A stretch of 64,000 nucleotides of DNA from Methyloligella sp. GL2 (GCF_013341275.1 NZ_CP054476.1:1067501-1131500), one strand, 5' to 3'. Shown: positions 1-9,105, numbered from the stretch's first letter. The notes: generated by a model not told the origin, from the sequence alone. Numbers and translations: made by a program.

Positions 1-465
1 AGCAAGCAGCGGGAGCTCGACGAGCTGTTGCGCTCGGTCGGGCAGCGCGGGGATCTGACCTGGAAGGCGGGCGAGAGCGTGCATTCCTTGGGGCGGCTTC
101 TCACCTTCCTCAGCTATGCCGCCAATGAGCGCAAAGCCAGCAAGCTGATGAAGACGCGCATCCGCACCGCGGCGCGGGATGTCAGCTCGCTCGCCGACCA
201 TGTGCGCTTCATGTCGGACAAGATCGTGTTTCTCTTGGATGCGGTGCTCGGCATGATCACCATCGAGCAGAACAATATCACCAAGATTTTCACCGTTGCA
301 GCGGTGGTATTTTTGCCACCGACCATGATTGCGTCAATTTATGGGATGAATTTCGAGCATATTCCCGAATTACATTGGCTGTTTGGTTATCCCTTTGCCT
401 TGGGACTCATGGTTTTGTGCGCCTTGCTGTCCTATATCTATTGGAAGAGAAAAGGCTGGCTGTAG
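1..465 (+). CDS. CorA-family magnesium/cobalt transporter, C-terminal part
   Basis: The reading frame is open from base 1, so the gene begins upstream of the window and only about 154 C-terminal residues are present. The visible part is a helical stalk followed by two membrane segments near the C-terminus. The first membrane segment ends in YGMNF, the GMN signature that forms the mouth of the CorA pore. The protein ends in a short basic tail (YWKRKGWL), also usual for CorA. These features place it in the CorA family of pentameric inner-membrane divalent-cation channels. Substrate (Mg2+, Co2+ or Zn2+) cannot be told from this fragment. Confidence 0.9.
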   Translation, partial: SKQRELDELLRSVGQRGDLTWKAGESVHSLGRLLTFLSYAANERKASKLMKTRIRTAARDVSSLADHVRFMSDKIVFLLDAVLGMITIEQNNITKIFTVAAVVFLPPTMIASIYGMNFEHIPELHWLFGYPFALGLMVLCALLSYIYWKRKGWL

Positions 466-568
466 CCGGAGGGTTTGGAAGAGCCTGCCGGAGCGCAGTT
501 TCTCGGGGCATCAACGACGGATTTTGCCGCCATGAAGAGGGCGGCGCTGCAATCTTAAGGAGTACGGC

Positions 569-901
569 ATGAAGACGAAGAAGCTTCCCTTCATTCTCGG
601 CGCAGCCGCCATCGGTTTTGCGATGACGCTGCCGGCCGGCACCGCTTCGGCGGCACCTGGCGCCAATCTGGGCCAGCCCTCGCATGAAGAGGCGAGCAAC
701 GTGACCGAGGTCGGGTTCTTCCGCCGGCGGACCTACTACGTCAACGAGAATGGCGAGCATGTGCGGGCGCCGCTCACCGATGTCGACGTCAAGGATGGCG
801 ACGGCACCAAGGTTCGTGCGCCGTTCGCCGATGTCGATACGCAAGGCGGCAAGGTGCGGGTGCGTGCGCCGTTTGTCGACCTGATCCTGCCGAAGGACTA
901 A
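569..901 (+). CDS. Small secreted protein with VRAP repeats, unknown function
   Basis: A 110-residue protein preceded by a good ribosome site (AAGGAG, 6 bases before ATG). Residues 1-28 form a classic Sec signal peptide ending in TASAAPG, so the product is probably periplasmic or secreted. The mature part contains three spaced copies of a short motif (VRAPLTDVDV, VRAPFADVDT, VRAPFVDL), rich in Asp and Val and suggesting a small beta-repeat fold. I do not recognise the family. A strong terminator follows, so it is probably a single-gene unit. Confidence 0.75.
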   Translation: MKTKKLPFILGAAAIGFAMTLPAGTASAAPGANLGQPSHEEASNVTEVGFFRRRTYYVNENGEHVRAPLTDVDVKDGDGTKVRAPFADVDTQGGKVRVRAPFVDLILPKD

Positions 902-945
902 AGCCGGCCGCCCCGATCGGGGCATTTTCCGGCACAGATTTCGAG

Positions 946-979
946 AAGGGCTCTCCTCGCCGGGGAGCCCTTTTCTTTT
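946..979 (+). terminator. Rho-independent terminator after the VRAP-repeat gene
   Basis: An 11-bp hairpin (AAGGGCTCTCC / GGGGAGCCCTT, one mismatch) with a short loop is followed by TTTTCTTTT. It lies 45 bases after the stop codon of the small secreted protein and should end that transcript. Confidence 0.85.
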
Positions 980-1139
980 GCTGCGCGCCTAGGGTCCGGC
1001 ATGCTGTGGCGAATTGCCGGGGGCGGTCCGATTCCGGACAAAGCGCGGCCATACTCGCCACGTATCTGTGCTCCGCTTTCAGGGGCAAATCAGGCATGCT
1101 AGCCAACCCACAGCCCATTCCAGCGGAGAATCACCGAAA

Positions 1140-2993
1140 ATGCCAAGCGAAGGTCTTATTCAGATCGCGGTGTTTCTTGCCGCGGCCGCCTTCGTTGCGC
1201 CGCTCGGCCGATTTCTGCGCATCAGCTCGGTGCTTGGCTACCTTGCCGCCGGCGTTTTGATCGGCCCGTTCGGGCTCGGTCTGATCTACTCCCTCTACGA
1301 TGTGGAGAACATCCTGCACTTCGCCGAGCTCGGCGTGGTGATGCTGCTGTTTCTGATCGGGCTGGAACTGCGCCCGATGCGGCTTTGGGCCATGCGGTCG
1401 GCGATCTTCGGGCTTGGCGGGGTGCAGCTGATCTCCGCCGCCATCGTGATCAGCTGTATCGGCATCGCCGCCGGGCTGGAGATTGCGCAAGCGATCTTCA
1501 TCGGCTTTGCGCTGTCGCTGTCCTCGACCGCATTCGCGCTGCAGATCATGGAAGAGAAGGGTGAGATCAATACCCGCCACGGGCGGCTCGGCTTCTCCAT
1601 TCTGCTGTTCCAGGATTTGGCGGCGATCCCGCTGATCGCGTTGGTGCCGATCTTCGCGGTGGGGCTGGGCGATGCGCCGTCGATGGATCTCAAATCGGCG
1701 ATCTTCGCGCTGGCGATGATCCTTGCGGTGGTGATCGTCGGCCGCTTCGTGCTGGCGCGTCTGTTCCGGCTGATCGCGCTGACCAATGTGCGCGAGGCGA
1801 TGACGGCGACGGCGCTTTTGACGGTGGTCGGGGTCACGGTGGTGATGGAGATGGCCGGGCTGTCGGCGGCGCTCGGGGCGTTCATCGCCGGCGCGCTGCT
1901 TGCCGATTCCGAATACCGGCACCAGATCGAGGCCGATATCGCGCCGTTCGAAGGCTTGCTGCTCGGCCTGTTCTTCCTCGCCGTTGGCATGACCATCGAT
2001 TTCAACACGCTGTTCGACACGCCCGGCAAGGTGATCGCCATCGCGGCGGTGCTGATCGCGGTGAAGGCGGTGCTGCTGTATTCCCTCGGCCGCTGGTGGG
2101 GGTTGCCATCGGCCGGCGCGCGGCGGCTCGGCCTGTTTCTGTGCCAGGGCGGTGAGTTCGCCTTCGTGCTGTTTCAGGCCGGCACGGCGGCGCGGGTCAT
2201 CGATAGTCAGCTCTCCAACCTGCTGACTCTGGCGGTGACCTTGTCGATGGTCGCGACGCCGCTGCTGCTGCTTGCCGACGATTTTCTGAAGCGCCGCATC
2301 ACGGGCGATACCCCGGATTACGACGAGCCGCCCGAGGCGGACGGTCATGTGATCATCGCCGGGTTCGGCCGCTTCGGGCAGATCGCGGCGCGCGTCTTGC
2401 GGGCGCGGCATATTCCGTTCACGGCGTTGGATATCAGCGTCACCCAGGTGGATTTCGTGCGCCGCTTCGGCAGTAATATCTATTACGGCGATGCGGGCCG
2501 GCTCGACATCTTGCGCGCCGCCCAGGCGGACCGGGCGCGGGCCTTCGTGCTGGCCATCGACGATGTCGAGGCCTCGGTCCGCGTGGCGGAGACGGTGCGG
2601 CGGAATTTCCCCGACCTGCCGATCTATGCCCGCGCGCGCAACCGCACCCATGTCTACGAGCTGATGGATCTCGGCATCACCCATATCCAGCGCGAGACGT
2701 TCCTCGACGCTTTGGAGCTGACGAAGGATATGCTGCAGGGGATCGGCTTGTCGTCGCGCGAGGCCAAGCGGCTGATCGAGACCTTCAAGGAGCATGACGA
2801 GCGCCATCTCTATGGCAATGTGCGCTTCAACTTGAGCGATCCGGAGAAGCTGCAGGCGCAGGCGATCTCCTTTGCCAAGGAGCTTGAGGATCTGTTCGCC
2901 CGGGATATTCAGGATCTCGCCTCGGACGAGAAGCTCAGCGATGAGCGGCGAGCTGAGCGAGAATCAACTGGTTTACCCGGGCTTGATGCGTGA
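1140..2993 (+). CDS. Kef-type (CPA2) cation:proton antiporter with TrkA-N domain
   Basis: About 617 residues from the ATG at 1140, chosen because the first hydrophobic helix begins directly after it; the upstream in-frame ATG at 1014 would add a polar, low-likelihood leader. Residues ~5-380 hold about twelve membrane segments typical of Na+/H+ exchanger domains. From about residue 400 a Rossmann domain begins (HVIIAGFGRFGQ, GxGxxG), the TrkA-N/RCK nucleotide-binding domain that gates KefB/KefC-type potassium efflux. The family exports K+ in exchange for H+ at the inner membrane, often controlled by glutathione adducts or NADH. The 3' end overlaps the convergent hydrolase gene by about 59 bp. 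Whether glutathione gates it cannot be seen here. Confidence 0.88.
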   Translation: MPSEGLIQIAVFLAAAAFVAPLGRFLRISSVLGYLAAGVLIGPFGLGLIYSLYDVENILHFAELGVVMLLFLIGLELRPMRLWAMRSAIFGLGGVQLISAAIVISCIGIAAGLEIAQAIFIGFALSLSSTAFALQIMEEKGEINTRHGRLGFSILLFQDLAAIPLIALVPIFAVGLGDAPSMDLKSAIFALAMILAVVIVGRFVLARLFRLIALTNVREAMTATALLTVVGVTVVMEMAGLSAALGAFIAGALLADSEYRHQIEADIAPFEGLLLGLFFLAVGMTIDFNTLFDTPGKVIAIAAVLIAVKAVLLYSLGRWWGLPSAGARRLGLFLCQGGEFAFVLFQAGTAARVIDSQLSNLLTLAVTLSMVATPLLLLADDFLKRRITGDTPDYDEPPEADGHVIIAGFGRFGQIAARVLRARHIPFTALDISVTQVDFVRRFGSNIYYGDAGRLDILRAAQADRARAFVLAIDDVEASVRVAETVRRNFPDLPIYARARNRTHVYELMDLGITHIQRETFLDALELTKDMLQGIGLSSREAKRLIETFKEHDERHLYGNVRFNLSDPEKLQAQAISFAKELEDLFARDIQDLASDEKLSDERRAERESTGLPGLDA

Positions 2994-3813
2994 ACGGGCT
3001 CATATGCCCGGCGCCAGGTAGGGTGACGCTTTCCGCATTGGGCATGGCCTGCTGCAGCATTTGAACCACGGCCGCGGCGGGCTTGCGGGTCTTGCCGCCG
3101 ACGATCAGCAAGGTCGGCGCTTCGATCTCGGCGTAGTCGGCAAGGCTCGTGGTGGCGTCGATCGCCACGGTGAATTCCAGCGCCACTTTCGGAATGGTTG
3201 CGGCGATGGCCTGCTTGAAGCGCTTGGGCGCCAGGAACCAGCGGAGATCGCCGAGCCAATAGCGCATGAAGGCGCCGGCGGCGGCGCGGTCGTCGCCCCG
3301 GGCCACGGCGGTGAGCACCTTCACGCCGAGGGCTTCGATCTCGTTCCATTCCGGGCGGTGGGTCTGGCGCAGCAGATGAAAGGAGACCGGCTCGACCAGG
3401 CTGAGGCTTTTGACGCGGGAGCCGAGGCGGGTGGCCGCCTCCAGCGCCAGCGCGGCGCCATAGGAGTGGCCGACCAGATGGATCGGATCCTTGCCCTTGC
3501 CGGCAAGGGCTTCGAGGATCGCTACATCGCCATCCAGCGAGAAGGGACGGCTGACCGGCCAGGATTCGGAGCTGCCGTAGCCGATGAAATCCGGCGCCAC
3601 CACGCGCCAATCGGATTTCAGCGCCTGCATCAGCGGCAGCCATTCCCTATGGGAGGCGCTGGAGCAATGGCCGAGCAGCACGGTCGGCCCTTCGCCTTCG
3701 TCGCGATAGGCGATGGAGAGGCCGTCGTGCTTCAGGGTCTTGAGCGTCGGTGGGGCCGTTTCGGTTGTTTCCGCCACGATGCGAAAGCGGCTAGTCGGCC
3801 GTGGCCGGCTCAA
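2935..3813 (-). CDS. Alpha/beta-fold hydrolase
   Basis: A 292-residue alpha/beta hydrolase. Visible hallmarks are the oxyanion region LLGHCSSASH (residues ~46-55), the nucleophile elbow GHSYGAA, and a late GAGHMSPF carrying the expected catalytic His; an Asp of the triad should lie before it. There is no signal peptide, so it is cytoplasmic. The start lies inside the last bases of rpoH on the same strand, so translation may be coupled; an in-frame GTG at 3777 would avoid most of the overlap. Substrate is unknown; esterase, lactonase or haloperoxidase-like activity are all possible. Confidence 0.82.
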   Translation of the reverse strand: MSRPRPTSRFRIVAETTETAPPTLKTLKHDGLSIAYRDEGEGPTVLLGHCSSASHREWLPLMQALKSDWRVVAPDFIGYGSSESWPVSRPFSLDGDVAILEALAGKGKDPIHLVGHSYGAALALEAATRLGSRVKSLSLVEPVSFHLLRQTHRPEWNEIEALGVKVLTAVARGDDRAAAGAFMRYWLGDLRWFLAPKRFKQAIAATIPKVALEFTVAIDATTSLADYAEIEAPTLLIVGGKTRKPAAAVVQMLQQAMPNAESVTLPGAGHMSPFTHQARVNQLILAQLAAHR

Positions 3814-5185
3814 ACTGCGCTGCGGCAGCTTTCTGCACGGCCTTCTGCACCTTTTCGAACGCCCGCACCTCGATCTGGCGGATGCGCTCGCGGCTGACGC
3901 CGAACTCGCCGGAAAGCTCCTCCAGGGTGAGGGGGTCCTCCGACAGGCGACGCGCCTCGAAGACGCGGCGCTCGCGGTCGTTCAGATCCTCCAGCGCATC
4001 GAGAAGCAGCTTGTGGCGATTGCTGCGCTCTTCCGATTCGGCGAGCAGGGTCTCCTGGTCGGTCTTGTCGTCGACCAGCCAGTCCATCCACTCGCCGCTT
4101 TCGGAGTCGTTGCGGATCGGTGCATTCAGCGAGCTGTCGCCGCCGAGACGGCGGTTCATGGAGACCACGTCGTCTTCGGAGACGCCGAGCGATGTGGCGA
4201 TCTTCTTCACCTGATCGGGATGCAGATCGCCTTCCTCCAGCGCCTTCAGCTGGCCCTTCATCTTGCGCAAGTTGAAGAACAGCTTCTTCTGGGCGGCGGT
4301 GGTGCCCATCTTCACCAGGCTCCAGGAACGCAGGATGTATTCCTGGATCGCGGCGCGGATCCACCACATGGCGTAGGTGGCGAGGCGGAAGCCCTTATCG
4401 GGGTCGAAGCGCTTCACCGCCTGCATCAGGCCGACATTGCCTTCGGAGATCACCTCGCCCGTGGGCAGGCCATAGCCGCGATAGCCCATGGCGATACGGG
4501 CCACCAGGCGCAAATGCGAGGTCACCAAAGTGTGGGCGGCGTCGCGGTCGCCATGCTCGCGCCAGCTCTTGGCGAGCATGTATTCCTGCTGCGGCTCCAG
4601 CATGGGGAATTGGCGGATCTCTTCCAGATAGCGGGTGAGGCCGCCATGAGCGCTGACGCTGGGTAGCGAACGGGTGCTGAGCGTGCGGCCGGCGCGCGCC
4701 GGCGTGGACGCGGTCTTGGCGGGCGTGCGGGATGCGGCCGGCGTTTCGGTCATCACCGCATCGCCATTGGCTTCCATCGCGGCGGCCGTCTCGGGCGCCT
4801 TGCCGTCGGCCTTTGCGGCCGCGGCGGTGGGTTTTGCCGCCGGCTTCTTGGCTGCGGGTTTACGCGTCGTTTTGGCTGCCGTCTTGCGGGGTGTCTTGGC
4901 GGTTCCCGCAGCGGCGCCGGTTTTACGCGCAGCCGTCTTTGTACCGGTCTTGGCCTTGGACGCAGCCGACTTGGTTGCAGTGGACTTGGTTGCAGTGGAT
5001 TTGGCTGTCGTCGACTTCGCTGCGGTCGATTTGGACGCAGCAGACGTCTTCGCAGGCGTTGCCTTACGTGCAGGCGCTTTCGCTGCAGCCGGCTCGGTCT
5101 TCGCCGCGGTCTTGGATGTGGTGTCTGTCGTGTCGGGCTTCGTGCGCGTCGTCGCGCTCTTCGTCCCTGCTTTTCGTGGTGCCAT
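3791..5185 (-). CDS. rpoH: Heat-shock sigma factor RpoH with histone H1-like N-terminal extension
   Basis: The C-terminal ~290 residues are a normal sigma-32 protein: region 2 (LVTSHLRLVARIAMGYRGYG, then YAMWWIRAAIQEYILRSWSL), the RpoH box (QKKLFFNLRKMK) and a region 4 helix-turn-helix (EFGVSRERIRQIEVRAFEK). It directs RNA polymerase to heat-shock promoters. Unusually, about 170 residues precede it, almost wholly Lys, Ala, Thr, Ser and Pro with KST/TAK repeats like the tail of histone H1. The ATG at 5185 has a strong ribosome site (GGAGG, 9 bases away), while internal ATGs (residues ~137 and ~145) have none as good, so the long form is favoured. Typical RpoH is ~290-300 residues. It lies downstream of rluD, and the hydrolase start overlaps its 3' end. 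Confidence 0.92.
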   Translation of the reverse strand: MAPRKAGTKSATTRTKPDTTDTTSKTAAKTEPAAAKAPARKATPAKTSAASKSTAAKSTTAKSTATKSTATKSAASKAKTGTKTAARKTGAAAGTAKTPRKTAAKTTRKPAAKKPAAKPTAAAAKADGKAPETAAAMEANGDAVMTETPAASRTPAKTASTPARAGRTLSTRSLPSVSAHGGLTRYLEEIRQFPMLEPQQEYMLAKSWREHGDRDAAHTLVTSHLRLVARIAMGYRGYGLPTGEVISEGNVGLMQAVKRFDPDKGFRLATYAMWWIRAAIQEYILRSWSLVKMGTTAAQKKLFFNLRKMKGQLKALEEGDLHPDQVKKIATSLGVSEDDVVSMNRRLGGDSSLNAPIRNDSESGEWMDWLVDDKTDQETLLAESEERSNRHKLLLDALEDLNDRERRVFEARRLSEDPLTLEELSGEFGVSRERIRQIEVRAFEKVQKAVQKAAAAQFEPATAD

Positions 5186-5194
5186 GAGAGCACG

Positions 5195-5199
5195 CCTCC
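5195..5199 (-). promoter_or_regulatory. Shine-Dalgarno site that supports the long rpoH start
   Basis: On the minus strand GGAGG stands 9 bases before the ATG at 5185. It is the best ribosome site in the region and supports translation of the basic N-terminal extension of RpoH. Confidence 0.75.
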
Positions 5200-5290
5200 A
5201 GCGGCCTACTCAGCCGCACTCCTGCTCGAATTGCCCCCCGGCGGCCTATGTATAGAGGGTTTGACGAGTCTGATAAAGACCGCGAACTGC

Positions 5291-6310
5291 TCATAGTTCC
5301 GCCAAAGCGGCAATCAATTTGCGCATATCGGGGGGCGGAGGGCTTTCGAATTCCATCAGCGCGTCCGTCGCCGGATGGCGGAAGACGAGAGCGGCGGCAT
5401 GCAGCGCCTGGCGGTCGAGCGCCTGCAAGGCCTTCGCGGCCGGTTCGGGCAGGCTGCGCAGCTTGGATTTGAAGCCTTGGCCGTAGAGCGGATCGCCAAG
5501 CAGCGGCGTGCCGAGATGGGCCATATGCAGGCGCACCTGATGGGTGCGGCCGGTCTCTAAGCGGCATTCGACCAGCGATGCGACGGGGGCGGCTTTCGGA
5601 TCGCGTTTCGGCCGGTAGGTTTCGAGCACGCGGTAATGGGTCACGGCTTCGCGGGCGGAGGAGTTTTCCGGCTTCACCACCGCCATCTTGGTGCGGTTGC
5701 CGGGATGGCGGCCGATGGCGGCCTCCACCGTTCCGGTGGGGCGCGGCGGGACGCCCCAGACAATCGCCAGGTAGCGGCGCTCCAGATCGCCGGTCCTTCC
5801 GTGATCGGCGAATTGCGCGGCGAGGCCGCGATGGGCGGTATCGGTCTTGGCGACGACCAGAAGCCCGGTGGTATCCTTGTCGAGCCGGTGCACGATGCCG
5901 GGGCGCGCCACGCCGCCGATGCCGGAGAGGCTGTCGCCGCAATGGGCCAGCAGTGCATTGACCAGCGTGCCGTCGCGATTGCCCGCGCCGGGATGCACCA
6001 CGAGGCCCGCCGGCTTGTCGATGACCAGCAGGGCGTCGTCCTCATAGACGATGTTCAGCGCCATGGGCTCCGGCGCCAGTCCCGCCGGCTCCGGCGGTGG
6101 CAGGCGAAGCTGAAAACGGTCGCCCGGTTTGACCCGGAATTCGGGGTCTCTTATGGTCTCGCCGTCCTTCGTCGCATGGCCTTGCCGGATCAGGTTTTGC
6201 ACCCTGGTGCGGCTCAGCTCGGGAAGGCGTTCGGCCAGGAAACGGTCGAGACGGATCCCGGCGTGAGAGGCCTCGGCTTCTGCCGTGGCGATTGTCTCAG
6301 GAATGGTCAT
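5291..6310 (-). CDS. rluD: RluD-family 23S rRNA pseudouridine synthase
   Basis: About 339 residues from the ATG at 6310 (MTIPETIATAEAE). The longer in-frame ORF would overlap the divergent gene and adds residues unlike the family. An S4 RNA-binding domain occupies residues ~15-80 (RLDRFLAERLPELSRTRVQNLI), followed by the RluA-type catalytic domain with the signature HRLDKDTTGLLV, whose Asp is the catalytic nucleophile, and an upstream KPAGLVVHPG motif. Enzymes of this group make pseudouridines in helix 69 of 23S rRNA. It is followed on the same strand by rpoH after ~105 bases, an arrangement common in alphaproteobacteria. Confidence 0.92.
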   Translation of the reverse strand: MTIPETIATAEAEASHAGIRLDRFLAERLPELSRTRVQNLIRQGHATKDGETIRDPEFRVKPGDRFQLRLPPPEPAGLAPEPMALNIVYEDDALLVIDKPAGLVVHPGAGNRDGTLVNALLAHCGDSLSGIGGVARPGIVHRLDKDTTGLLVVAKTDTAHRGLAAQFADHGRTGDLERRYLAIVWGVPPRPTGTVEAAIGRHPGNRTKMAVVKPENSSAREAVTHYRVLETYRPKRDPKAAPVASLVECRLETGRTHQVRLHMAHLGTPLLGDPLYGQGFKSKLRSLPEPAAKALQALDRQALHAAALVFRHPATDALMEFESPPPPDMRKLIAALAEL

Positions 6311-6357
6311 GACCTTTAGAATGGGCTGGCTCGGAAAGGGCCGGATGTAAGCTCGCG

Positions 6358-6783
6358 ATGACGAAGCCGCAAACGGAAATTGACGATAACACGCCGCTGG
6401 AGGGGAGCACATTCACCCCGCGCCAGGTGCGCATCCTGAAAATCGTCGTCGTCGTGCTGGGTATCTTGTTGGTCCTGGGCTTCGCCCTGGTGGTTCTGAC
6501 CATCGTCTATCAGGCCTCGCAAATGGGGAAGGACGAGGCCGCGGCGCCGATGGAACAGAGCCGTCCGGTGCCGATGCGCGCGAGCGGCGAGGGCGCTGCG
6601 TATCAGCTTCCCGTTCCGCCGGGGGCCAAGGTGACCGGCACCGATCTCGACGGCAACCGGATCGCCGTTCAGCTTGAGACCGAAGAGGGCGCGGAGATCG
6701 TGGTGATCGATCTGCGCCATGGCGAAATCGTCTCGCGCATCCGGCTTGCGCCGGACGGGGCCGCCAGCGACGATCGACAATAA
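6358..6783 (+). CDS. Small single-pass membrane protein, unknown function
   Basis: A 141-residue protein divergent from rluD with 47 bases between the starts. Residues ~28-50 form one strong membrane helix (ILKIVVVVLGILLVLGFALV). The C-terminal ~90 residues are probably periplasmic and look like a small beta domain (LPVPPGAKVTGTDLDGNRIA, then EIVVIDLRHGEIV). Similar short proteins lie beside rluD/rpoH in other alphaproteobacteria, as far as I recall, but no function is known to me. Confidence 0.75.
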   Translation: MTKPQTEIDDNTPLEGSTFTPRQVRILKIVVVVLGILLVLGFALVVLTIVYQASQMGKDEAAAPMEQSRPVPMRASGEGAAYQLPVPPGAKVTGTDLDGNRIAVQLETEEGAEIVVIDLRHGEIVSRIRLAPDGAASDDRQ

Positions 6784-6941
6784 TTCACCTTTTAGAAGCA
6801 TCGAAGTGCTATCCACACTTATCCGGATACTCTAGGCCTGGCCGGTTGCGCTTGGCCTGACGCAGGTTCGTGTTTGCAATCAGGGCGGCTTGCGGCTTGC
6901 CGGCTGCGTCTCAACCCTTCAGCACGATAACGGACGGCCTC

Positions 6942-8777
6942 ATGAGCTTGCGGATCGAAGATTATGCGCTGATCGGCAATACGATCTCGTCTGCGCTGGT
7001 CTCCCGCGAGGGATCCATCGACTGGCTGTGCCTGCCGCGTTTCGATTCGCCCGCCTGCTTCGCCAGATTGATGGGCGATGAGGAGAACGGTTTCTGGAAG
7101 ATCGCGCCCAAGGACAAGGCCACCGTCACAAGGCGCTATCTGCCCGACACCGCAGTGCTGGAGACAAGGTTCGAGACCAAGACCGGCGTTGTCACCCTCA
7201 CCGATTTCATGCCGCTGACCGACGATCCGGAGAAGGTCGCGGTGAACCGCATCGTCAGCGGCGTCTCGGGCAAGGTCGAGATGACCATGGAGCTGGTGCT
7301 GCGCTTCGGTTACGGCCAGGCCGTGCCTTGGGTGCAGCAGCGCGATTACGGGCTGCACGCGGTGGCCGGGCCCGATGCGGTGGAGCTGCATACCCACGTT
7401 CCGCTCGAAGGCAAGAATATGCGCACGCTGTCGCACTTCACGGTGCGTGAAGGCGAGAGCGTGCCGATGACGCTGTCCTACCACCCGACCTATAAGCGTC
7501 CGAGCTTCGTGCCCGACCGGCACGAGACCCTGACTCACACCGTGGCGTGGTGGGAGAACTGGGTGAAGCACGGGCGTTTCGAGCACATCAAGGAGAGGTG
7601 GCGCGGAGCGGTGAAGCGCTCGCTGATCACTTTGAAGCTTCTTACCTACGAGCCGACCGGCGGGATCGTGGCGGCACCGACCACCTCGCTGCCGGAGACG
7701 CTGGGCGGGTCGCGCAATTGGGACTACCGCTTCACCTGGGTGCGGGATTCCTCGCTGACGCTTTATGCGCTGTTGAATGGCGGCTACCGGGAAGAGGCCA
7801 CGGCCTGGCGGAAATGGCTGCTGCGCGCCACTGCCGGCGACCCGCAGCAATTGCAGATCATGTATGGCATTGCCGGCGAGCGTTCGCTGCCGGAATACGA
7901 GCTGCCCTGGCTGCCGGGCTACGACAAGAGCGCGCCGGTGCGGGTCGGCAATGCGGCCGCCAACCAGACCCAGCTCGACGTGTTCGGCGAGCTGATGGAC
8001 ATGCTGTACGGCGCGCGCTGCGCCTTGCTGCCGCCGGAGCACGAAGCCTGGGAAATGGAGAAGGTGCTGCTGCAGCACCTGCAGTCGAATTGGCAAAATC
8101 TCGGCCGCGGCATTTGGGAGGTGCGGGGCGAGCCGCGCGCCTTCACCCATTCGCGCATGATGTGCTGGGTGGCGTTCGACCGGGCGGTGGAGAGCGCGGA
8201 ACGCTTCAAGCTGGAGGGGCCGGTTGCCTCCTGGCGGGAGACGCGCGATGCGATCCACAAGGAGATCTGCGAGAAGGGGTTCGATAGCGGGCTGAACAGC
8301 TTCACCCAGTATTACGGCGGCAAGACGCTGGATGCGGCGCTGCTGCTGATGCCGCAGGTCGGCTTCCTGCCGCCGGAAGATCCGCGTGTGGTCGGCACCA
8401 TCGCGGCAATCGAGAAGGAGCTGATCCGCGACGGGCTGGTGCTGCGCTATTCCACCTCCAATACCGATGACGGCGTCGGCGGCCGGGAAGGGGCGTTTCT
8501 GGCCTGCAGCTATTGGCTGGCGGACGCCTATGCCCTGTGCAACCGCACCAAGGATGCCGAGGCGCTGTTCGACCGGCTGCTCGATTTGCGCAACGATCTC
8601 GGTCTTCTGTCGGAGGAATACGATCAGGTTGCCAAGCGGCTGGTGGGAAATTTCCCGCAAGCCTTCTCGCATCTGGGGCTGATCAACTCCGCCTTCAACC
8701 TTTGCGAGGTGGGCGGTCCGGCCCAGCAGCGGGCCGGAAAAGACGGACCGCCGGCAAATGGCGCGAATAGGCCTTGA
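6942..8777 (+). CDS. Glycoside hydrolase family 15 protein (glucoamylase/trehalase-like)
   Basis: About 611 residues from the ATG at 6942 (MSLRIEDYALIGN), the family's usual start. The N-terminal ~220 residues form the beta-sandwich domain (ALVSREGSIDWLCLPRFDSP). The catalytic (alpha/alpha)6 barrel follows, with GGSRNWDYRFTWVRDSS, GIWEVRG (proposed acid) and LLSEEYDQVAKRLVGNFPQA (proposed base), then AFSHLGLINSA. GH15 enzymes release glucose from alpha-glucans or trehalose by inversion. There is no signal peptide, so it should act in the cytoplasm on trehalose, glycogen fragments or similar. It stands alone before a tRNA gene; the true substrate is uncertain. Confidence 0.9.
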   Translation: MSLRIEDYALIGNTISSALVSREGSIDWLCLPRFDSPACFARLMGDEENGFWKIAPKDKATVTRRYLPDTAVLETRFETKTGVVTLTDFMPLTDDPEKVAVNRIVSGVSGKVEMTMELVLRFGYGQAVPWVQQRDYGLHAVAGPDAVELHTHVPLEGKNMRTLSHFTVREGESVPMTLSYHPTYKRPSFVPDRHETLTHTVAWWENWVKHGRFEHIKERWRGAVKRSLITLKLLTYEPTGGIVAAPTTSLPETLGGSRNWDYRFTWVRDSSLTLYALLNGGYREEATAWRKWLLRATAGDPQQLQIMYGIAGERSLPEYELPWLPGYDKSAPVRVGNAAANQTQLDVFGELMDMLYGARCALLPPEHEAWEMEKVLLQHLQSNWQNLGRGIWEVRGEPRAFTHSRMMCWVAFDRAVESAERFKLEGPVASWRETRDAIHKEICEKGFDSGLNSFTQYYGGKTLDAALLLMPQVGFLPPEDPRVVGTIAAIEKELIRDGLVLRYSTSNTDDGVGGREGAFLACSYWLADAYALCNRTKDAEALFDRLLDLRNDLGLLSEEYDQVAKRLVGNFPQAFSHLGLINSAFNLCEVGGPAQQRAGKDGPPANGANRP

Positions 8778-8830
8778 TCGGGGCGAAGCGCACCACTATA
8801 GGTGTCGCTCTTGTCATCAAGGCCCTCGAC

Positions 8831-8906
8831 GCCCCGTTCGTCTAGAGGCCTAGGACGCCGGCCTCTCACGCCGGAAACAGGGGTTCGATTCCCCTACGGG
8901 GCGCCA
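8831..8906 (+). tRNA. tRNA-Glu (anticodon CTC)
   Basis: A complete 76-base cloverleaf with encoded CCA. Acceptor arms are GCCCCGT (8831) and ACGGGGC (8896-8902); the anticodon arm is CCGGC-CTCTCAC-GCCGG, giving anticodon CTC, which reads GAG; the T arm is AGGGG-TTCGATT-CCCCT. It follows the GH15 gene by 53 bases. Confidence 0.97.
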
Positions 8907-9105
8907 TCTTCCTTTCCTGACAATTCGCTTCGCTTGAGCCCGCAAGGGCTGGCTGATCGCGTTTGGCCGGCGTCGTAGCCGCGCGGCGAGATCAATGCTT
9001 GGCGCCTCCCAAGCGCAAGAATCGGTGAGAGGGCGCAAGAAGCAGAGAGACGTTCCTCCACATTTCGGCAAGTGTTCTCGCTGGTTTCAACACGAGAGCG
9101 AGCAC

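Noticed and set aside
1131..2807. Minus-strand open frame of 558 codons
   Set aside because: Arg/Gln/His/Asp-rich composition and location opposite the Kef-type gene mark it as an antisense shadow.
4680..5183. Low-complexity start of rpoH considered an assembly or gene-call artefact
   Set aside because: The frame is continuous, codon use is GC-rich like the neighbours, and a strong ribosome site precedes the long start.
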